Origin: Streptomyces soli
Lineage (GTDB): Bacteria; Actinomycetota; Actinomycetes; Streptomycetales; Streptomycetaceae
Length of the DNA: 64,000 nucleotides
Direction: 5' to 3'
NCBI RefSeq assembly: GCF_003999195.1
Contig: NZ_RJVR01000189.1
Coordinates: forward strand, 62,001 to 126,000
The notes beneath the pieces are model-generated. The model saw only the letters and a program-made list of their open reading frames with translations. It was not told the origin of the DNA and made no database searches. Every line of letters starts with the position of its first letter. The first letter of the stretch is position 1. The position numbers and the translations under genes are program-made. Below are positions 26,017 through 35,295 of this stretch, one piece after another.

Positions 26017-26065
26017 CACCTCCGGCTGCGGGTGCCCACGCCGGGTGCCCGCAGCCGGGGTGTTT
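26017..26065 (+). terminator. terminator after arc
   Basis: CCGGCTGCGGG at 26022-26032 pairs with its complement at 26048-26058, flanked by CACC/GGTG that extend the stem with one bulge, then TGTTTG. It begins a few bases after the arc stop and separates arc from dop. Confidence 0.75.
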
Positions 26066-26289
26066 GAAGGCAGGACTACCTACAGGACCTACAGGACCAC
26101 ACAGACCGGCCATAGCAAGGTAATGAGGGAAATGATCTCCCCACCGCCGCCATCGCGTTCTAGGCTCTTCGGTACCGCGCCATGCAGTGCGGCGACGCAT
26201 CATGGGACTGCAGCCGCACTGGGGCCATATGTGCAGCGGTACTTGAGCGTCCGGTCCAGCACGGGCCGGAGCCGGGCAAGGAGGGCCGC

Positions 26290-27801
26290 ATGACCGTACG
26301 GCGAGTAATGGGTATCGAGACGGAGTACGGGATCTCCGTTCCCGGCCACCCGAACGCCAATGCCATGCTCACCTCATCCCAGGTCGTCAACGCCTATGCG
26401 GCGGCGATGCACCGGGCGCGTCGCGCCCGCTGGGACTTCGAGGAGGAGAACCCGCTGCGGGACGCCCGCGGTTTCGACCTCGCGCGGGAAACAGCGGACT
26501 CCAGCCAGCTCACCGACGAGGACATCGGCCTGGCCAACGTCATTCTGACCAATGGCGCCCGGCTGTACGTCGACCACGCCCACCCCGAATACTCCTCGCC
26601 CGAGATCACCAACCCGCGCGACGCCGTGCTCTGGGACAAGGCCGGCGAGCGCATCATGGCCGAGGCCGCCGAGCGGGCCGCCCAGCTCCCCGGCGCCCAG
26701 CCCATCCACCTGTACAAGAACAACACCGACAACAAGGGCGCGTCCTACGGCACCCACGAGAACTACCTGATGAAGCGGGAGACCCCCTTCTCGGACATCG
26801 TGCGCCACCTCACGCCCTTCTTCGTGTCACGGCAGGTCGTGACCGGGGCCGGACGCGTCGGCATCGGCCAGGACGGCCACGAGCACGGCTTCCAGATCAG
26901 CCAGCGGGCGGACTACTTCGAGGTCGAGGTCGGCCTGGAGACCACCCTCAAGCGCCCCATCATCAACACCCGCGACGAGCCGCACGCCGACGCCGAGAAA
27001 TACCGCCGGCTGCATGTGATCATCGGCGACGCGAACCTCTCCGAGATCTCGACCTACCTCAAGCTGGGCACCTCCGCCCTGGTGCTGTCCATGATCGAGG
27101 ACAGCTTCATCAACGTCGACCTCGCCGTCGACCAGCCCGTACGCACCCTCCACCAGGTCAGCCACGACCCGACCCTGCGGCGGCTCATCACGCTGCGCAG
27201 CGGCCGGACACTCACCGCTGTGCAGTTGCAGATGGAGTACTGCGAGCTGGCCCGCAAATACGTCGAGGACCGCTACGGCACCGACGCGGACGATCAGACC
27301 AAGGACGTACTCGGACGCTGGGAGGACGTCCTCAACCGGCTCGAGAGCGACCCCATGTCCCTGGCCGGCGAGCTGGACTGGATCGCCAAGCTGGAGCTCA
27401 TGGAGGGCTATCGCCGCCGTGACAGCCTCGACTGGTCCGCCGCCAGGCTCCAGCTCATCGACCTCCAGTACGCCGACGTACGGCCCGACAAGGGCCTCTA
27501 CAACCGCCTCGTCGCCCGCGGCCGCATCCAGCGCCTGCTGGACGAGGACGACGTCACCCGGGCCCGCACCAAGCCCCCGGAGGACACCCGCGCCTACTTC
27601 CGCGGCCGCTGCCTCGAGCAGTACGCGGACGACGTCGCGGCCGCCTCCTGGGACTCCGTGATCTTCGATCTGCCCGGCCGTGACTCCCTGCAGCGCGTCC
27701 CGACCCTGGAACCCCTGCGCGGGACCCGCAACCATGTCAAGGAGCTCCTTGACCGGTGCCGGACGGCTGAGGACCTTGTCCGGATCTTGTCCGGGGGCTG
27801 A
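26290..27801 (+). CDS. dop: deamidase/depupylase of Pup
   Basis: Carboxylate-amine-ligase-fold enzyme that removes Pup from substrates and, where Pup ends in glutamine, deamidates it to glutamate. The 503 residues show [10 protein letters not shown] (nucleotide-site glutamates), [52 protein letters not shown] and the later [16 protein letters not shown]. The roughly 40-residue extra loop near residues 35-80 distinguishes Dop from PafA. ATG at 26290 follows AAGGAGGG; 108 in-frame bases upstream are not conserved. It precedes pup by 134 bases. The Pup here ends in GGE, so depupylation is probably its only needed activity. Confidence 0.96.
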   Translation: MTVRRVMGIETEYGISVPGHPNANAMLTSSQVVNAYAAAMHRARRARWDFEEENPLRDARGFDLARETADSSQLTDEDIGLANVILTNGARLYVDHAHPEYSSPEITNPRDAVLWDKAGERIMAEAAERAAQLPGAQPIHLYKNNTDNKGASYGTHENYLMKRETPFSDIVRHLTPFFVSRQVVTGAGRVGIGQDGHEHGFQISQRADYFEVEVGLETTLKRPIINTRDEPHADAEKYRRLHVIIGDANLSEISTYLKLGTSALVLSMIEDSFINVDLAVDQPVRTLHQVSHDPTLRRLITLRSGRTLTAVQLQMEYCELARKYVEDRYGTDADDQTKDVLGRWEDVLNRLESDPMSLAGELDWIAKLELMEGYRRRDSLDWSAARLQLIDLQYADVRPDKGLYNRLVARGRIQRLLDEDDVTRARTKPPEDTRAYFRGRCLEQYADDVAAASWDSVIFDLPGRDSLQRVPTLEPLRGTRNHVKELLDRCRTAEDLVRILSGG

Positions 27802-27875
27802 TACGCGGCTGAAATGCTTCTGAACCGGGAATCATCTGAGTGGCTCCCGAACGTTAGAGCAATCGAGGGCCGATG

Positions 27876-27899
27876 TCAGACCCTCCTAGTAGGGTCTGA
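27876..27899 (+). promoter_or_regulatory. pup promoter palindrome
   Basis: TCAGACCCT (27876-27884), six bases, then AGGGTCTGA (27891-27899), a perfect 9-bp inverted repeat. It contains TAGGGT (27890-27895), a -10 candidate 40 bases before the pup ATG. TAGGGTCTG is shared with the arc promoter. It could be an operator or a terminator hairpin behind dop. Confidence 0.5.
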
Positions 27900-27935
27900 T
27901 CTTGTAGGACATGACACCGGAGCGGGGTGAGGGAC

Positions 27936-28154
27936 ATGGCTACCAAGGACACTGACGGCGGACAGCAGAAGGCCACGCGTTCGACCGAAGAGGTCGAGGA
28001 GACCGCGCAGGACGCGCAGGCATCCTCCGACCTCAAGGAACGGCAGGAAAAGCTGTCGGACGACGTGGACGATGTGCTGGACGAAATCGATGATGTGCTC
28101 GAGTCCAATGCCGAGGATTTCGTGAGGTCATTTGTTCAGAAAGGCGGAGAATAG
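27936..28154 (+). CDS. pup: prokaryotic ubiquitin-like protein Pup, ending in GGE
   Basis: A 72-residue disordered modifier that is ligated by PafA to lysines of target proteins. The sequence is typical of Streptomyces Pup: MATKDTDGGQQKATRSTEEV, acidic helix region DDVDDVLDEIDDVLESNAED, then FVRSFVQKGGE. The last codon is GAA (28149-28151), so the protein ends in glutamate and is ready for ligation; many actinobacterial Pups, including Streptomyces ones as I recall them, end in glutamine and need Dop first. ATG at 27936 is preceded by GGTGAGGG. An endonuclease-like gene follows 6 bases after the stop. Confidence 0.96.
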   Translation: MATKDTDGGQQKATRSTEEVEETAQDAQASSDLKERQEKLSDDVDDVLDEIDDVLESNAEDFVRSFVQKGGE

Positions 28155-28160
28155 CACCAT

Positions 28161-28754
28161 ATGTCCGTTTCGGGGGCGGAGAAGAAGTGCTCGGCATGCC
28201 ACCGAAGTCTCCCCGTCGGTGCATTCGCGCGAAACAGGTCCAAGCTGGACGGTTTGCAGAATAACTGCCGCGAATGCACTGCGGAGGCTTACGGGCGTGG
28301 TCAGGAAGCCCGCGGAAAGAAGTTCCGGAGGGTAGTGGACGTGCCTGAGGGGCACAAGCACTGCCTTCGCTGCGACGAGGTCAAGCCCTGGAGCGAATGG
28401 CATCGCAATACAACCGCCTCCGACGGCCTGTCTACAAGCTGCAAGCAGTGCCGGGCTACTCAGGGCCGTGCTGACTACCTGAAGCGGCAGTACGGCCTCA
28501 CCGAGGCCGAGCGGGACGCCATGGTCGCCGGACAATTCGGCATCTGCCGCATCTGTTTGGCAGCCTCCGCAGAACATGTGGATCACGACCACGAGACGGG
28601 TAGGGTCCGTGGCGTACTGTGCTTCAGCTGCAACGCGGCACTGGGGCAGTTCAAGGACCGGCCCGACGTCATACGGCGGGCGGCCGCATACCTGGAAGGA
28701 AACGCGTGGAAGCCAACACTCGTAGCACCGGGCGTCTACCAGCTGCCTTCCTGA
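28161..28754 (+). CDS. HNH-type recombination endonuclease VII-like protein
   Basis: 197-residue zinc-binding nuclease of the phage T4 endonuclease VII family. The N-terminal half has two zinc-ribbon-like cysteine pairs, [11 protein letters not shown] with [12 protein letters not shown] and [11 protein letters not shown] with [11 protein letters not shown]. The C-terminal half has the nuclease core [20 protein letters not shown] and [17 protein letters not shown], including the HVDHDH active-site strand and a CxxC/CxxC zinc knuckle. It lies 6 bases after pup and overlaps the prcB start by 49 bases, so it is part of the pup-prcB-prcA operon. Its connection with proteasomal degradation is unknown. 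Confidence 0.88.
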   Translation: MSVSGAEKKCSACHRSLPVGAFARNRSKLDGLQNNCRECTAEAYGRGQEARGKKFRRVVDVPEGHKHCLRCDEVKPWSEWHRNTTASDGLSTSCKQCRATQGRADYLKRQYGLTEAERDAMVAGQFGICRICLAASAEHVDHDHETGRVRGVLCFSCNAALGQFKDRPDVIRRAAAYLEGNAWKPTLVAPGVYQLPS

Positions 28755-29551
28755 CGCCTGGCTCGTCCTCGTTCATGGACTTCCTGGGCGATCACTCGCC
28801 CCAGCTGCTCCCGGGCAACCGTCCGCTGCCCGCGACGCTCGGCGCGGTGGAGCTGCCGCACGGCACGACGATCGTAGCGGCGACCTTCCCCGGTGGGGTG
28901 GTGCTGGCCGGTGACCGCCGGGCGACGATGGGCAACATCATCGCGCAGCGGGACATCGAGAAGGTCTTCCCGGCCGACGAGTACTCGGCCGTCGGCATCG
29001 CCGGCACCGCGGGCCTGGCCGTGGAGATGGTGAAGCTCTTCCAGCTGGAGCTGGAGCATTACGAGAAGATCGAGGGGGCGGTGCTGTCCCTGGAGGGCAA
29101 GGCTAACCGCCTGTCGACCATGATCCGCGGCAATCTCGGGATGGCCCTGCAGGGCCTGGCCGTCGTCCCGCTCTTCGCGGGATATGACACGGACCGGGAG
29201 AAGGGCCGGATCTTCTCCTACGACGTGACCGGCGGGCGCTCGGAGGAGCACGGCTTCGCGTCCACCGGCTCGGGCTCGGTGTTCGCGCGCGGGGCGCTGA
29301 AGAAGCTGTACCGCAAGGACCTGACGGAGCAGCAGACCACGACGCTGGTCGTACAGGCGCTCTATGACGCGGCCGACGACGACTCGGCGACCGGCGGTCC
29401 CGACGTGGCGCGCCGGATCTTCCCGATCGTCACGGTCATCACGGACGAGGGGTTCAAGAAGCTCTCGGAGGCGGAGTCCTCCGAGATCGCCCGTTCCATC
29501 ATCGAGCGGCGCCTGGAGCAGCCGGACGGCCCCCGGGCCGAGCTGCTCTGA
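28706..29551 (+). CDS. prcB: 20S proteasome beta subunit
   Basis: Catalytic subunit of the bacterial 20S core. The 281-residue precursor has a 53-residue propeptide that would be cut before T54 (PHG then [11 protein letters not shown]), giving the N-terminal threonine nucleophile. Also visible are the conserved lysine and aspartate region [15 protein letters not shown], the [12 protein letters not shown] helix and [20 protein letters not shown] at 28706 ([12 protein letters not shown]) is chosen because GGAAGGAAAC precedes it and this N terminus is conserved in Streptomyces; it overlaps the endonuclease gene. Forty-one bases separate it from prcA. Confidence 0.97.
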   Translation: MEANTRSTGRLPAAFLTPGSSSFMDFLGDHSPQLLPGNRPLPATLGAVELPHGTTIVAATFPGGVVLAGDRRATMGNIIAQRDIEKVFPADEYSAVGIAGTAGLAVEMVKLFQLELEHYEKIEGAVLSLEGKANRLSTMIRGNLGMALQGLAVVPLFAGYDTDREKGRIFSYDVTGGRSEEHGFASTGSGSVFARGALKKLYRKDLTEQQTTTLVVQALYDAADDDSATGGPDVARRIFPIVTVITDEGFKKLSEAESSEIARSIIERRLEQPDGPRAELL

Positions 29552-29592
29552 GCCCGATGCACTCGTATCCGACAGAAAGGGACGGATAGCCG

Positions 29593-30342
29593 GTGTCGAC
29601 GCCGTTTTATGTCTCACCCCAGCAGGCCATGGCGGACCGCGCCGAATACGCCCGCAAGGGCATCGCGCGCGGCCGCAGCGTCGTCGTTCTGCAGTACACC
29701 GACGGCATCGTCTTCGTCGCCGAGAACCCCTCCCGTGCCCTTCACAAGGTCAGCGAGATCTACGACCGGATCGCCTTCGCGGCGGTGGGCAAGTACAACG
29801 AGTTCGAGAACCTGCGGATCGGCGGCGTCCGCTACGCCGACCTGCGCGGCTACACCTACGACCGCCACGACGTCACGGCCCGTGGCCTGGCCAACGTCTA
29901 CGCCCAGACGCTGGGCACCATCTTCTCCAGCGTCGGCGAGAAGCCCTACGAGGTGGAGCTGATCGTCGCCGAGGTCGGTGCGGCCCCGGAGGACGACCAG
30001 ATCTACCGGCTGCCGCACGACGGCTCCATCGTGGACGAGCACGGCGCGGTCGCGGTCGGCGGGAACTCCGACCAGATCGGCAGCTACCTGGACCAGCGGC
30101 ACCGCGACGGCATGTCGCTCGCGGAGGTGCTGAAGCTGGCCGTGGACTCGCTCAGCCGGGACAACAACGGCGCGGACCGGACACTGACCGCCGAGCAGCT
30201 CGAGGTCGCGGTGCTGGACAGAACGCGGCCGCAGCAGCGGAAATTCAAGCGGATCCTGGGCCGTCAGCTCAGCCGTCTGCTGGAGGCGGAGGACGCCTCG
30301 GCGACGAAGACGGACGAGCCGTCCGACGAGGCCGACGAGTAG
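29593..30342 (+). CDS. prcA: 20S proteasome alpha subunit
   Basis: Forms the outer gating rings of the 20S particle. The 249 residues begin [27 protein letters not shown], the alpha-type N-terminal gate and H0 helix, followed by a proteasome fold without a catalytic threonine. The segment [21 protein letters not shown] is typical of actinobacterial PrcA. The acidic C-terminal tail ([19 protein letters not shown]) is common in Streptomyces. GTG at 29593 has AAAGGG upstream. It ends the pup operon; the next gene is convergent. Confidence 0.97.
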   Translation: MSTPFYVSPQQAMADRAEYARKGIARGRSVVVLQYTDGIVFVAENPSRALHKVSEIYDRIAFAAVGKYNEFENLRIGGVRYADLRGYTYDRHDVTARGLANVYAQTLGTIFSSVGEKPYEVELIVAEVGAAPEDDQIYRLPHDGSIVDEHGAVAVGGNSDQIGSYLDQRHRDGMSLAEVLKLAVDSLSRDNNGADRTLTAEQLEVAVLDRTRPQQRKFKRILGRQLSRLLEAEDASATKTDEPSDEADE

Positions 30343-30363
30343 GAGGCCAGGTCCCCGCGAGCA

Positions 30364-31416
30364 TCACCCCGCGCGCCCCGGTAGGCCCTGTGCCTGCCGG
30401 GGCGCTGCCGTGGAGCCGCGTACGACGAGTTCGACCGGCAGGTCGGTACCGGTGACGGGGCGGCCCTCCAGGGCGTCGAGGAGCGCGGTCATGCCGCCGG
30501 CGCCGACCTCCTCGGCGGGCAGCCGCACCGTGGTGAGCTCGGGCTCGATGGCGGTGGCAAGGGCGAAGTCGTCGTAGCCGGTGACGGAGACGTCGTCCGG
30601 CACGCGGAGCCCCATTCGGCGCAGGGCCTTGCAGGCGCCGACCGCGAGGACGTCGTCGTCGCAGACCAGCGCGGTGGGGCGGGCGCCGGGGCGGGAGAGG
30701 AGGCGTTCCGTGGCCTGCCGGGCGTCCTCGAAGGTGAGGGCGGAGTGGGCGGTTGCGGCCGGCGAGGTGCCGAGGGTGTCGTGGAGTGCCTGGGCGCGTA
30801 CCCGGAAGGTCCAGGTGTCGATGGCGGCGGCGAGGTGGGCGATCCGGTCCGGCCGGTGTCCCAGGGCGAGCAGGTGGCGGGCGGTCTGGTGCATGCCGTC
30901 GGCGATGGCGAGGTTGACGGTGGCGACCGGGCCGGGTTCGGCGGGGTCGGCGTCGAGCATGACCAGGGGCAGGCCGCCCTCACCGATCGCGGCGAGTGCG
31001 TCGGCGGCCATGGAGGAGGCGATGATGCCGTCCAGGGACGCCTGGGCGGAGCCGAACGGGTCCCTGGCAGGGCCGACGCCCTCGGGGGAGGGGTAGAGGA
31101 CGACGCCGAAGCCATGCTCGGCGGCCACGCGGGCGGCACCGGTGTAGACGCGGGCGAAGTACTCGTTGGTGATCGTCGGCACGACCAGCAGCGCGGTGCG
31201 GGTTCGGCCGAGCCGCAGATTGCGGGCGGCGAGATTCGGCCGGTAACCGAGGGTCTCGGCGGCGCTGCGCACGGTGTCGGCGGTGCGTTCGGAGACCCGG
31301 CCCCGCCACTTCTCGCCCAGGACGAGCGACACGGTGGCCTGCGACACACCTGCGGCGCGTGCCACGTCCCGGCTCGTGGGCCGGGCCGCTGGCGCCGAAC
31401 CGCCCGTACGCGTCAC
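30364..31416 (-). CDS. LacI-family transcriptional regulator
   Basis: 350-residue sugar-type repressor. The N-terminal LacI helix-turn-helix is PTSRDVARAAGVSQATVSLVLGEKWRGRVSERTADTVRSAAETLGYRPN, with the usual hinge (AARNLRLGRTRTALLVVP) and a periplasmic-binding-protein-like effector domain. GTG at 31416 is chosen because it places the HTH near residue 12 and leaves room for a promoter; an in-frame ATG at 31479 would sit only 2 bases from the operator and has no ribosome site. Divergent from an MFS exporter, which it probably controls through the palindrome at 31482-31508. Effector unknown. Confidence 0.88.
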   Translation of the reverse strand: MTRTGGSAPAARPTSRDVARAAGVSQATVSLVLGEKWRGRVSERTADTVRSAAETLGYRPNLAARNLRLGRTRTALLVVPTITNEYFARVYTGAARVAAEHGFGVVLYPSPEGVGPARDPFGSAQASLDGIIASSMAADALAAIGEGGLPLVMLDADPAEPGPVATVNLAIADGMHQTARHLLALGHRPDRIAHLAAAIDTWTFRVRAQALHDTLGTSPAATAHSALTFEDARQATERLLSRPGARPTALVCDDDVLAVGACKALRRMGLRVPDDVSVTGYDDFALATAIEPELTTVRLPAEEVGAGGMTALLDALEGRPVTGTDLPVELVVRGSTAAPRQAQGLPGRAG

Positions 31417-31481
31417 GTCGGCGCCCGGTCCTCTCGTCTGGCGGCGGCGTCCGTGGGGTGGACCCGCCCGTCCGGCCATGC

Positions 31482-31508
31482 TACGTATAGATGAGCGCGT
31501 TATACGTA
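31482..31508. promoter_or_regulatory. operator-like inverted repeat between LacI and MFS genes
   Basis: TACGTATA (31482-31489), 11 bases, then TATACGTA (31501-31508). The A/T-rich arms stand out in a GC-rich genome and contain TATACG, a possible -10. The position between the divergent genes suggests the LacI-type operator and overlapping promoters. Confidence 0.6.
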
Positions 31509-31543
31509 ACACCACCGGGTCTCCCGGAGAAACGGGGGCACAC

Positions 31544-32791
31544 ATGGCAGCTGGGTACGCGGATCTGCTGCGCACAAGGCACGCGACACGGCTGCTCACC
31601 GGCACCCTGGTCGGCCGGCTGCCCAACGCGACGGCGGCCCTGGGCATCGTCCTGCTCACCCGCTCCCAGGGCGGTGACTTCACCCTCGCGGGCATTCTGT
31701 CCGCCGTCTACGGCATCGCCAACGCCGTCGGCCAGCCCCTGCTCGGCCGGGCCGTGGACCGCTACGGACAGCCCCGCGTCATGCTCCCCGCCGCGCTGCT
31801 CTCGGCCGCCGGGATGGCGCTGTTCGCGCTGACCGGCCCGGACCCGCTGCCGCTCGCCTATGCCGCGATGCTGGTCGCGGGGCTGTTCACGCCGCCCCTG
31901 GAGGGCGGGCTGCGGGCGCTGTGGCCGGGGGTGCTGAACCGGGCGGACCGTATCCACGCCGCCTATGCCCTGGACGCGGCCGCGCAGGAGGTCATGTTCG
32001 CCGTCGGGCCGCTGCTGGTGACCCTGCTGGTGGCCGCGTTCTCCGAGGCGGCGGCACTGCTGTGGATCGCGGCGGTCGGCGTGGCCGGCGCCCTGTCGGT
32101 GGTGACCTCGCCGCCGTCCCGCGCCTGGCGGGCGGCGCCCCGGGCGGCGGACTGGCTCGGACCGCTCCGCGCGGCCGGCCTGGTGGCGCTGATCGGCTCG
32201 TTCTTCTTCGTCGGGCTCGCGCTCGGCTCGATAGCGGTTGCCTCGGTCTCGTACGCCGACGTCCACGGCGGCGGCATGGTGTCCAGCTACCTGCTGTCCG
32301 CGCTCGGCTTCGGCGCGCTCGTGGGCGGCGTGGTCTACGGCGCACGGCACTGGCCCGGGATCCCTGAGCGGCGGCTGCGGCTGCTCATGGTGGGTCTGGC
32401 GGTCTGCTATCTGCCGCTGGCGCTGGTGCCGGGCGTCGTCGCGATGACGGCCCTGGCGGGACTGTCTGGTTTGTTCCTGGCACCCGTGCTGGCCTGTGCC
32501 TTCGTGGTCGTCGACCGGCACGCGCCCTCCGGTACCGTCACCGAGGCCTTCTCCTGGATCGTCACCGCCTTCGGCGTCGGCGCGGCCGTCGGTACGGCCG
32601 CCGCGGGGCCCGCCGCGCAGTACGGGGGCGCCACCGCCGCGTTCGCCGTTGCGGGGGCCGGAGGCCTGGTGGCCCTGGTGGTTCTGCTGGCCTGTGGCCG
32701 TTTCCTGGTGTTCTCAAACCTGGCGAGCCGGACCGAAAAAGATCGAATCGCCGCGGCTGAACCCGGTTTCAGCCCCACGCATCAGGCGTAA
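31544..32791 (+). CDS. MFS transporter
   Basis: 415-residue major facilitator protein with about 12 hydrophobic spans. The first half has LLTGTLVGRLPNATAALGIVLLTRS, and the loop 2-3 region is GQPLLGRAVDRYGQPRVMLPAALL, a degenerate MFS signature. The actinobacterial relatives of this group are proton-linked exporters of unknown substrate. ATG at 31544 is the first start after the operator. Its stop codon overlaps the -10 box proposed for pafA. The LacI/MFS pair interrupts the proteasome genes in the same place in many Streptomyces. Confidence 0.9.
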   Translation: MAAGYADLLRTRHATRLLTGTLVGRLPNATAALGIVLLTRSQGGDFTLAGILSAVYGIANAVGQPLLGRAVDRYGQPRVMLPAALLSAAGMALFALTGPDPLPLAYAAMLVAGLFTPPLEGGLRALWPGVLNRADRIHAAYALDAAAQEVMFAVGPLLVTLLVAAFSEAAALLWIAAVGVAGALSVVTSPPSRAWRAAPRAADWLGPLRAAGLVALIGSFFFVGLALGSIAVASVSYADVHGGGMVSSYLLSALGFGALVGGVVYGARHWPGIPERRLRLLMVGLAVCYLPLALVPGVVAMTALAGLSGLFLAPVLACAFVVVDRHAPSGTVTEAFSWIVTAFGVGAAVGTAAAGPAAQYGGATAAFAVAGAGGLVALVVLLACGRFLVFSNLASRTEKDRIAAAEPGFSPTHQA

Positions 32792-32800
32792 TGTTCAGTC
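32789..32800 (+). promoter_or_regulatory. possible leaderless promoter of pafA
   Basis: TAATGT (32789-32794) includes the stop codon of the MFS gene and lies 6 bases before the pafA ATG. There is no ribosome site, so a leaderless transcript is likely. Confidence 0.4.
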
Positions 32801-34162
32801 ATGGACCGCCGCATTTTCGGGCTGGAGAACGAGTACGGCGTCACATGTACGTTTCGAGGGCAGCGGCGTCTGTCCCCGGACGAGGTGGCGCGGTACCTCT
32901 TCCGCCGTGTCGTGTCATGGGGCCGTAGCAGCAATGTCTTTCTCCGCAACGGCGCCCGCCTCTACCTCGATGTCGGCTCGCACCCGGAGTACGCCACTCC
33001 GGAGTGTGACAATGTGACGGAGCTGGTCACTCACGACAAAGCGGGCGAGCGTATCCTCGAAGGCCTTCTCGTCGACGCCGAACGGCGGCTGCACGAAGAG
33101 GGCATCGCGGGCGACGTCTACCTCTTCAAGAACAACACCGACTCCGCCGGAAACTCGTACGGCTGCCACGAGAACTATCTGGTCGCCCGCCACGGGGAGT
33201 TCTCACGCCTCGCGGACATCCTCATTCCCTTCCTGGTCACCCGGCAGCTGCTCTGCGGCGCGGGCAAGGTGCTGCAGACCCCCAGAGGCGCGGTCTACTG
33301 CGTCAGTCAGCGGGCCGAGCACATCTGGGAGGGCGTCAGCTCCGCGACCACCCGTTCCCGGCCGATCATCAACACCCGCGACGAGCCGCACGCCGACGCG
33401 GAGCGCTACCGGCGCCTGCACGTCATCGTCGGCGACTCCAACATGTCCGAGACGACCATGCTGCTGAAGGTCGGCGCCACCGACCTCGTCCTGCGCATGA
33501 TCGAGGCGGGCACCGTCATGCGCGACCTCACCCTGGAGAACCCGATCCGGGCCATCCGCGAGGTCAGCCACGACATCACCGGGTCGCGCAAGGTCCGGCT
33601 GGCCTCCGGCCGCGAGGCGTCCGCCCTGGAAATCCAGGAGGAGTATTACTCCAAGGCGGTGGACTTTTGCGAGCGTCGCGGCATCCGCAGCGGCGTCATC
33701 GAGCAGGTACTCGAACTGTGGGGCCGCACCCTCGAATCCATCGGCAGTGGTGACCTCGACCGGATCGGCACTGAGATCGACTGGGTCATGAAGTACCAGC
33801 TGATCGAGCGATACCGGGCCCGCGACAACCTCACCATGTCGCACCCGCGCATCGCGCAGATAGACCTCGCCTACCACGACATCCACCGTCGCCGAGGTCT
33901 GTACTACCTGCTCGAGAAGCGCGGCCAGGCCAAGCGGATCTGCAACGACCTCAAGATCTTCGAGGCCAAGTCGGTGCCCCCGCAGACCACCCGGGCGCGG
34001 CTGCGCGGCGACTTCATCCGCCGTGCGCAGGAGCAGCGCCGCGACTTCACCGTCGACTGGGTGCACCTCAAGCTCAACGACCAGGCGCAGCGCACCGTGC
34101 TGTGCAAGGACCCCTTCCGGTCGGTTGACGACCGGGTTGAGAAGCTCATCGCCGGCATGTAG
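32801..34162 (+). CDS. pafA: Pup ligase (proteasome accessory factor A)
   Basis: Uses ATP to join the C-terminal glutamate of Pup to substrate lysines. The 453-residue glutamine-synthetase-like enzyme has [12 protein letters not shown] (catalytic glutamate, about 6-17), [57 protein letters not shown] and [13 protein letters not shown]. It shares these motifs with Dop at 26290 but lacks the Dop loop. ATG at 32801 begins the conserved [14 protein letters not shown] 15-bp hairpin terminator follows. Confidence 0.97.
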   Translation: MDRRIFGLENEYGVTCTFRGQRRLSPDEVARYLFRRVVSWGRSSNVFLRNGARLYLDVGSHPEYATPECDNVTELVTHDKAGERILEGLLVDAERRLHEEGIAGDVYLFKNNTDSAGNSYGCHENYLVARHGEFSRLADILIPFLVTRQLLCGAGKVLQTPRGAVYCVSQRAEHIWEGVSSATTRSRPIINTRDEPHADAERYRRLHVIVGDSNMSETTMLLKVGATDLVLRMIEAGTVMRDLTLENPIRAIREVSHDITGSRKVRLASGREASALEIQEEYYSKAVDFCERRGIRSGVIEQVLELWGRTLESIGSGDLDRIGTEIDWVMKYQLIERYRARDNLTMSHPRIAQIDLAYHDIHRRRGLYYLLEKRGQAKRICNDLKIFEAKSVPPQTTRARLRGDFIRRAQEQRRDFTVDWVHLKLNDQAQRTVLCKDPFRSVDDRVEKLIAGM

Positions 34163-34193
34163 CACGGGATGTAGCAGTTGGTGTCAATGCGAC

Positions 34194-34228
34194 GCAGGGC
34201 CCCGTACGTTACTCGTACGGGGCCCTGC
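34194..34228 (+). terminator. terminator after pafA
   Basis: Perfect 15-bp stem GCAGGGCCCCGTACG (34194-34208) with its complement at 34214-34228 and a five-base loop, 31 bases after the pafA stop. No T run. Confidence 0.8.
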
Positions 34229-34294
34229 GCGCGTCGTAGAGTGGCGCGCACTGAACTGACCGTCAAGATCCATCGATGAGCTGAGGCATTAATC

Positions 34295-35230
34295 GTGCGC
34301 CGACAACTGGCCGCCCTTCTGATCGTCCCCGCCTTGCTGCTGACGGCGGCCTGCGGCAGCGACAGCAAGGGCTCTTCCGACTCCGCCAGCGGGGGAGTGC
34401 CCAAGATCACCGCCGGTACGAAGTTCGGCGAGAAGCCGACCGTCGCCAAGGGAACGGGTAGCAAGCCGACGAAGCTGGTCACCGCGACCCCGATCCAGGG
34501 CAACGGGGCGACCGTCAAAAAGGGTGACTTCATCAAGGCGAACTACCTGGGCCAGATCTACGAGACCGGGAAGGTCTTCGACAACAGCTACGACCAGAAG
34601 AAGCCGATCACCACCTCGATCGGCACCGGCGCCGTCATTCCGGGCTGGGACCAGGCTCTGGTCGGCAAGAAGGCCGGCAGCCGGGTCGAGATGGTCATCC
34701 CGCCGTCCCTGGGCTACGGCAGCCAGGCGGCCGGCACCATCCCGGCCAACTCCACCCTCGTCTTCGTCGTGGACATCATCTCCACCACCACTGTCCCGAC
34801 CACGGTCAAGGGCGGCACGGTGGTCCCGCAGACCGACCCGAACCTGCCCAAGATCGGCGTCAACACCGACGGCAAGGCCCCCTCCGTCACCGTCCCGACC
34901 TCGAAGAACCCGCCGACGCAGCTGGTCTCCAACTACGTCATCGAGGGCAACGGCCAGACACTCAAGGGCACCGACACCGTCGTCGTCCAGTACAAGGGCG
35001 TGCTCTGGAAGACCGGCAAGCAGTTCCAGAGCAGCTGGGACACCTCGCCGGCCTCGCTGACCCTCGACCAGGTCATCAAGGGCTGGTCCCAGGGCCTGAC
35101 AGGCAAGAAGGTCGGCAGCCGGCTGCTGCTGGTCATCCCGCCGTCCCTGGGCTACGGATCCACCGCGCAGTCCAGCATCCCGGCCAACTCGACACTGGTC
35201 TTCTCGGTGGACATTCTCGCGGTCGTGTAG
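34295..35230 (+). CDS. lipoprotein with two FKBP prolyl isomerase domains
   Basis: Cell-surface peptidyl-prolyl isomerase, 311 residues. The signal peptide ends in LLTAAC with lipidated C20. Two FKBP domains follow, about 75-165 (FIKANYLGQIYETGKVFDNS, IPGWDQALVGKKAGSRVEMVIPPSLGYG) and 220-311 (VVVQYKGVLWKTGKQFQSSWD, IKGWSQGLTGKKVGSRLLLVIPPSLGYG). The second lacks several aromatic residues of the classical pocket and may be less active. GTG at 34295 has TGAGG at normal distance. It probably helps fold exported proteins, fitting the Tat genes nearby. The next gene encodes a cytosolic FKBP. Confidence 0.93.
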   Translation: MRRQLAALLIVPALLLTAACGSDSKGSSDSASGGVPKITAGTKFGEKPTVAKGTGSKPTKLVTATPIQGNGATVKKGDFIKANYLGQIYETGKVFDNSYDQKKPITTSIGTGAVIPGWDQALVGKKAGSRVEMVIPPSLGYGSQAAGTIPANSTLVFVVDIISTTTVPTTVKGGTVVPQTDPNLPKIGVNTDGKAPSVTVPTSKNPPTQLVSNYVIEGNGQTLKGTDTVVVQYKGVLWKTGKQFQSSWDTSPASLTLDQVIKGWSQGLTGKKVGSRLLLVIPPSLGYGSTAQSSIPANSTLVFSVDILAVV

Positions 35231-35295
35231 GCGGCCCGGTAGCCGACGACTGCAAGAATGACCAGGTTGCCCGCAATCCAACGAGGAGCAAGCAC

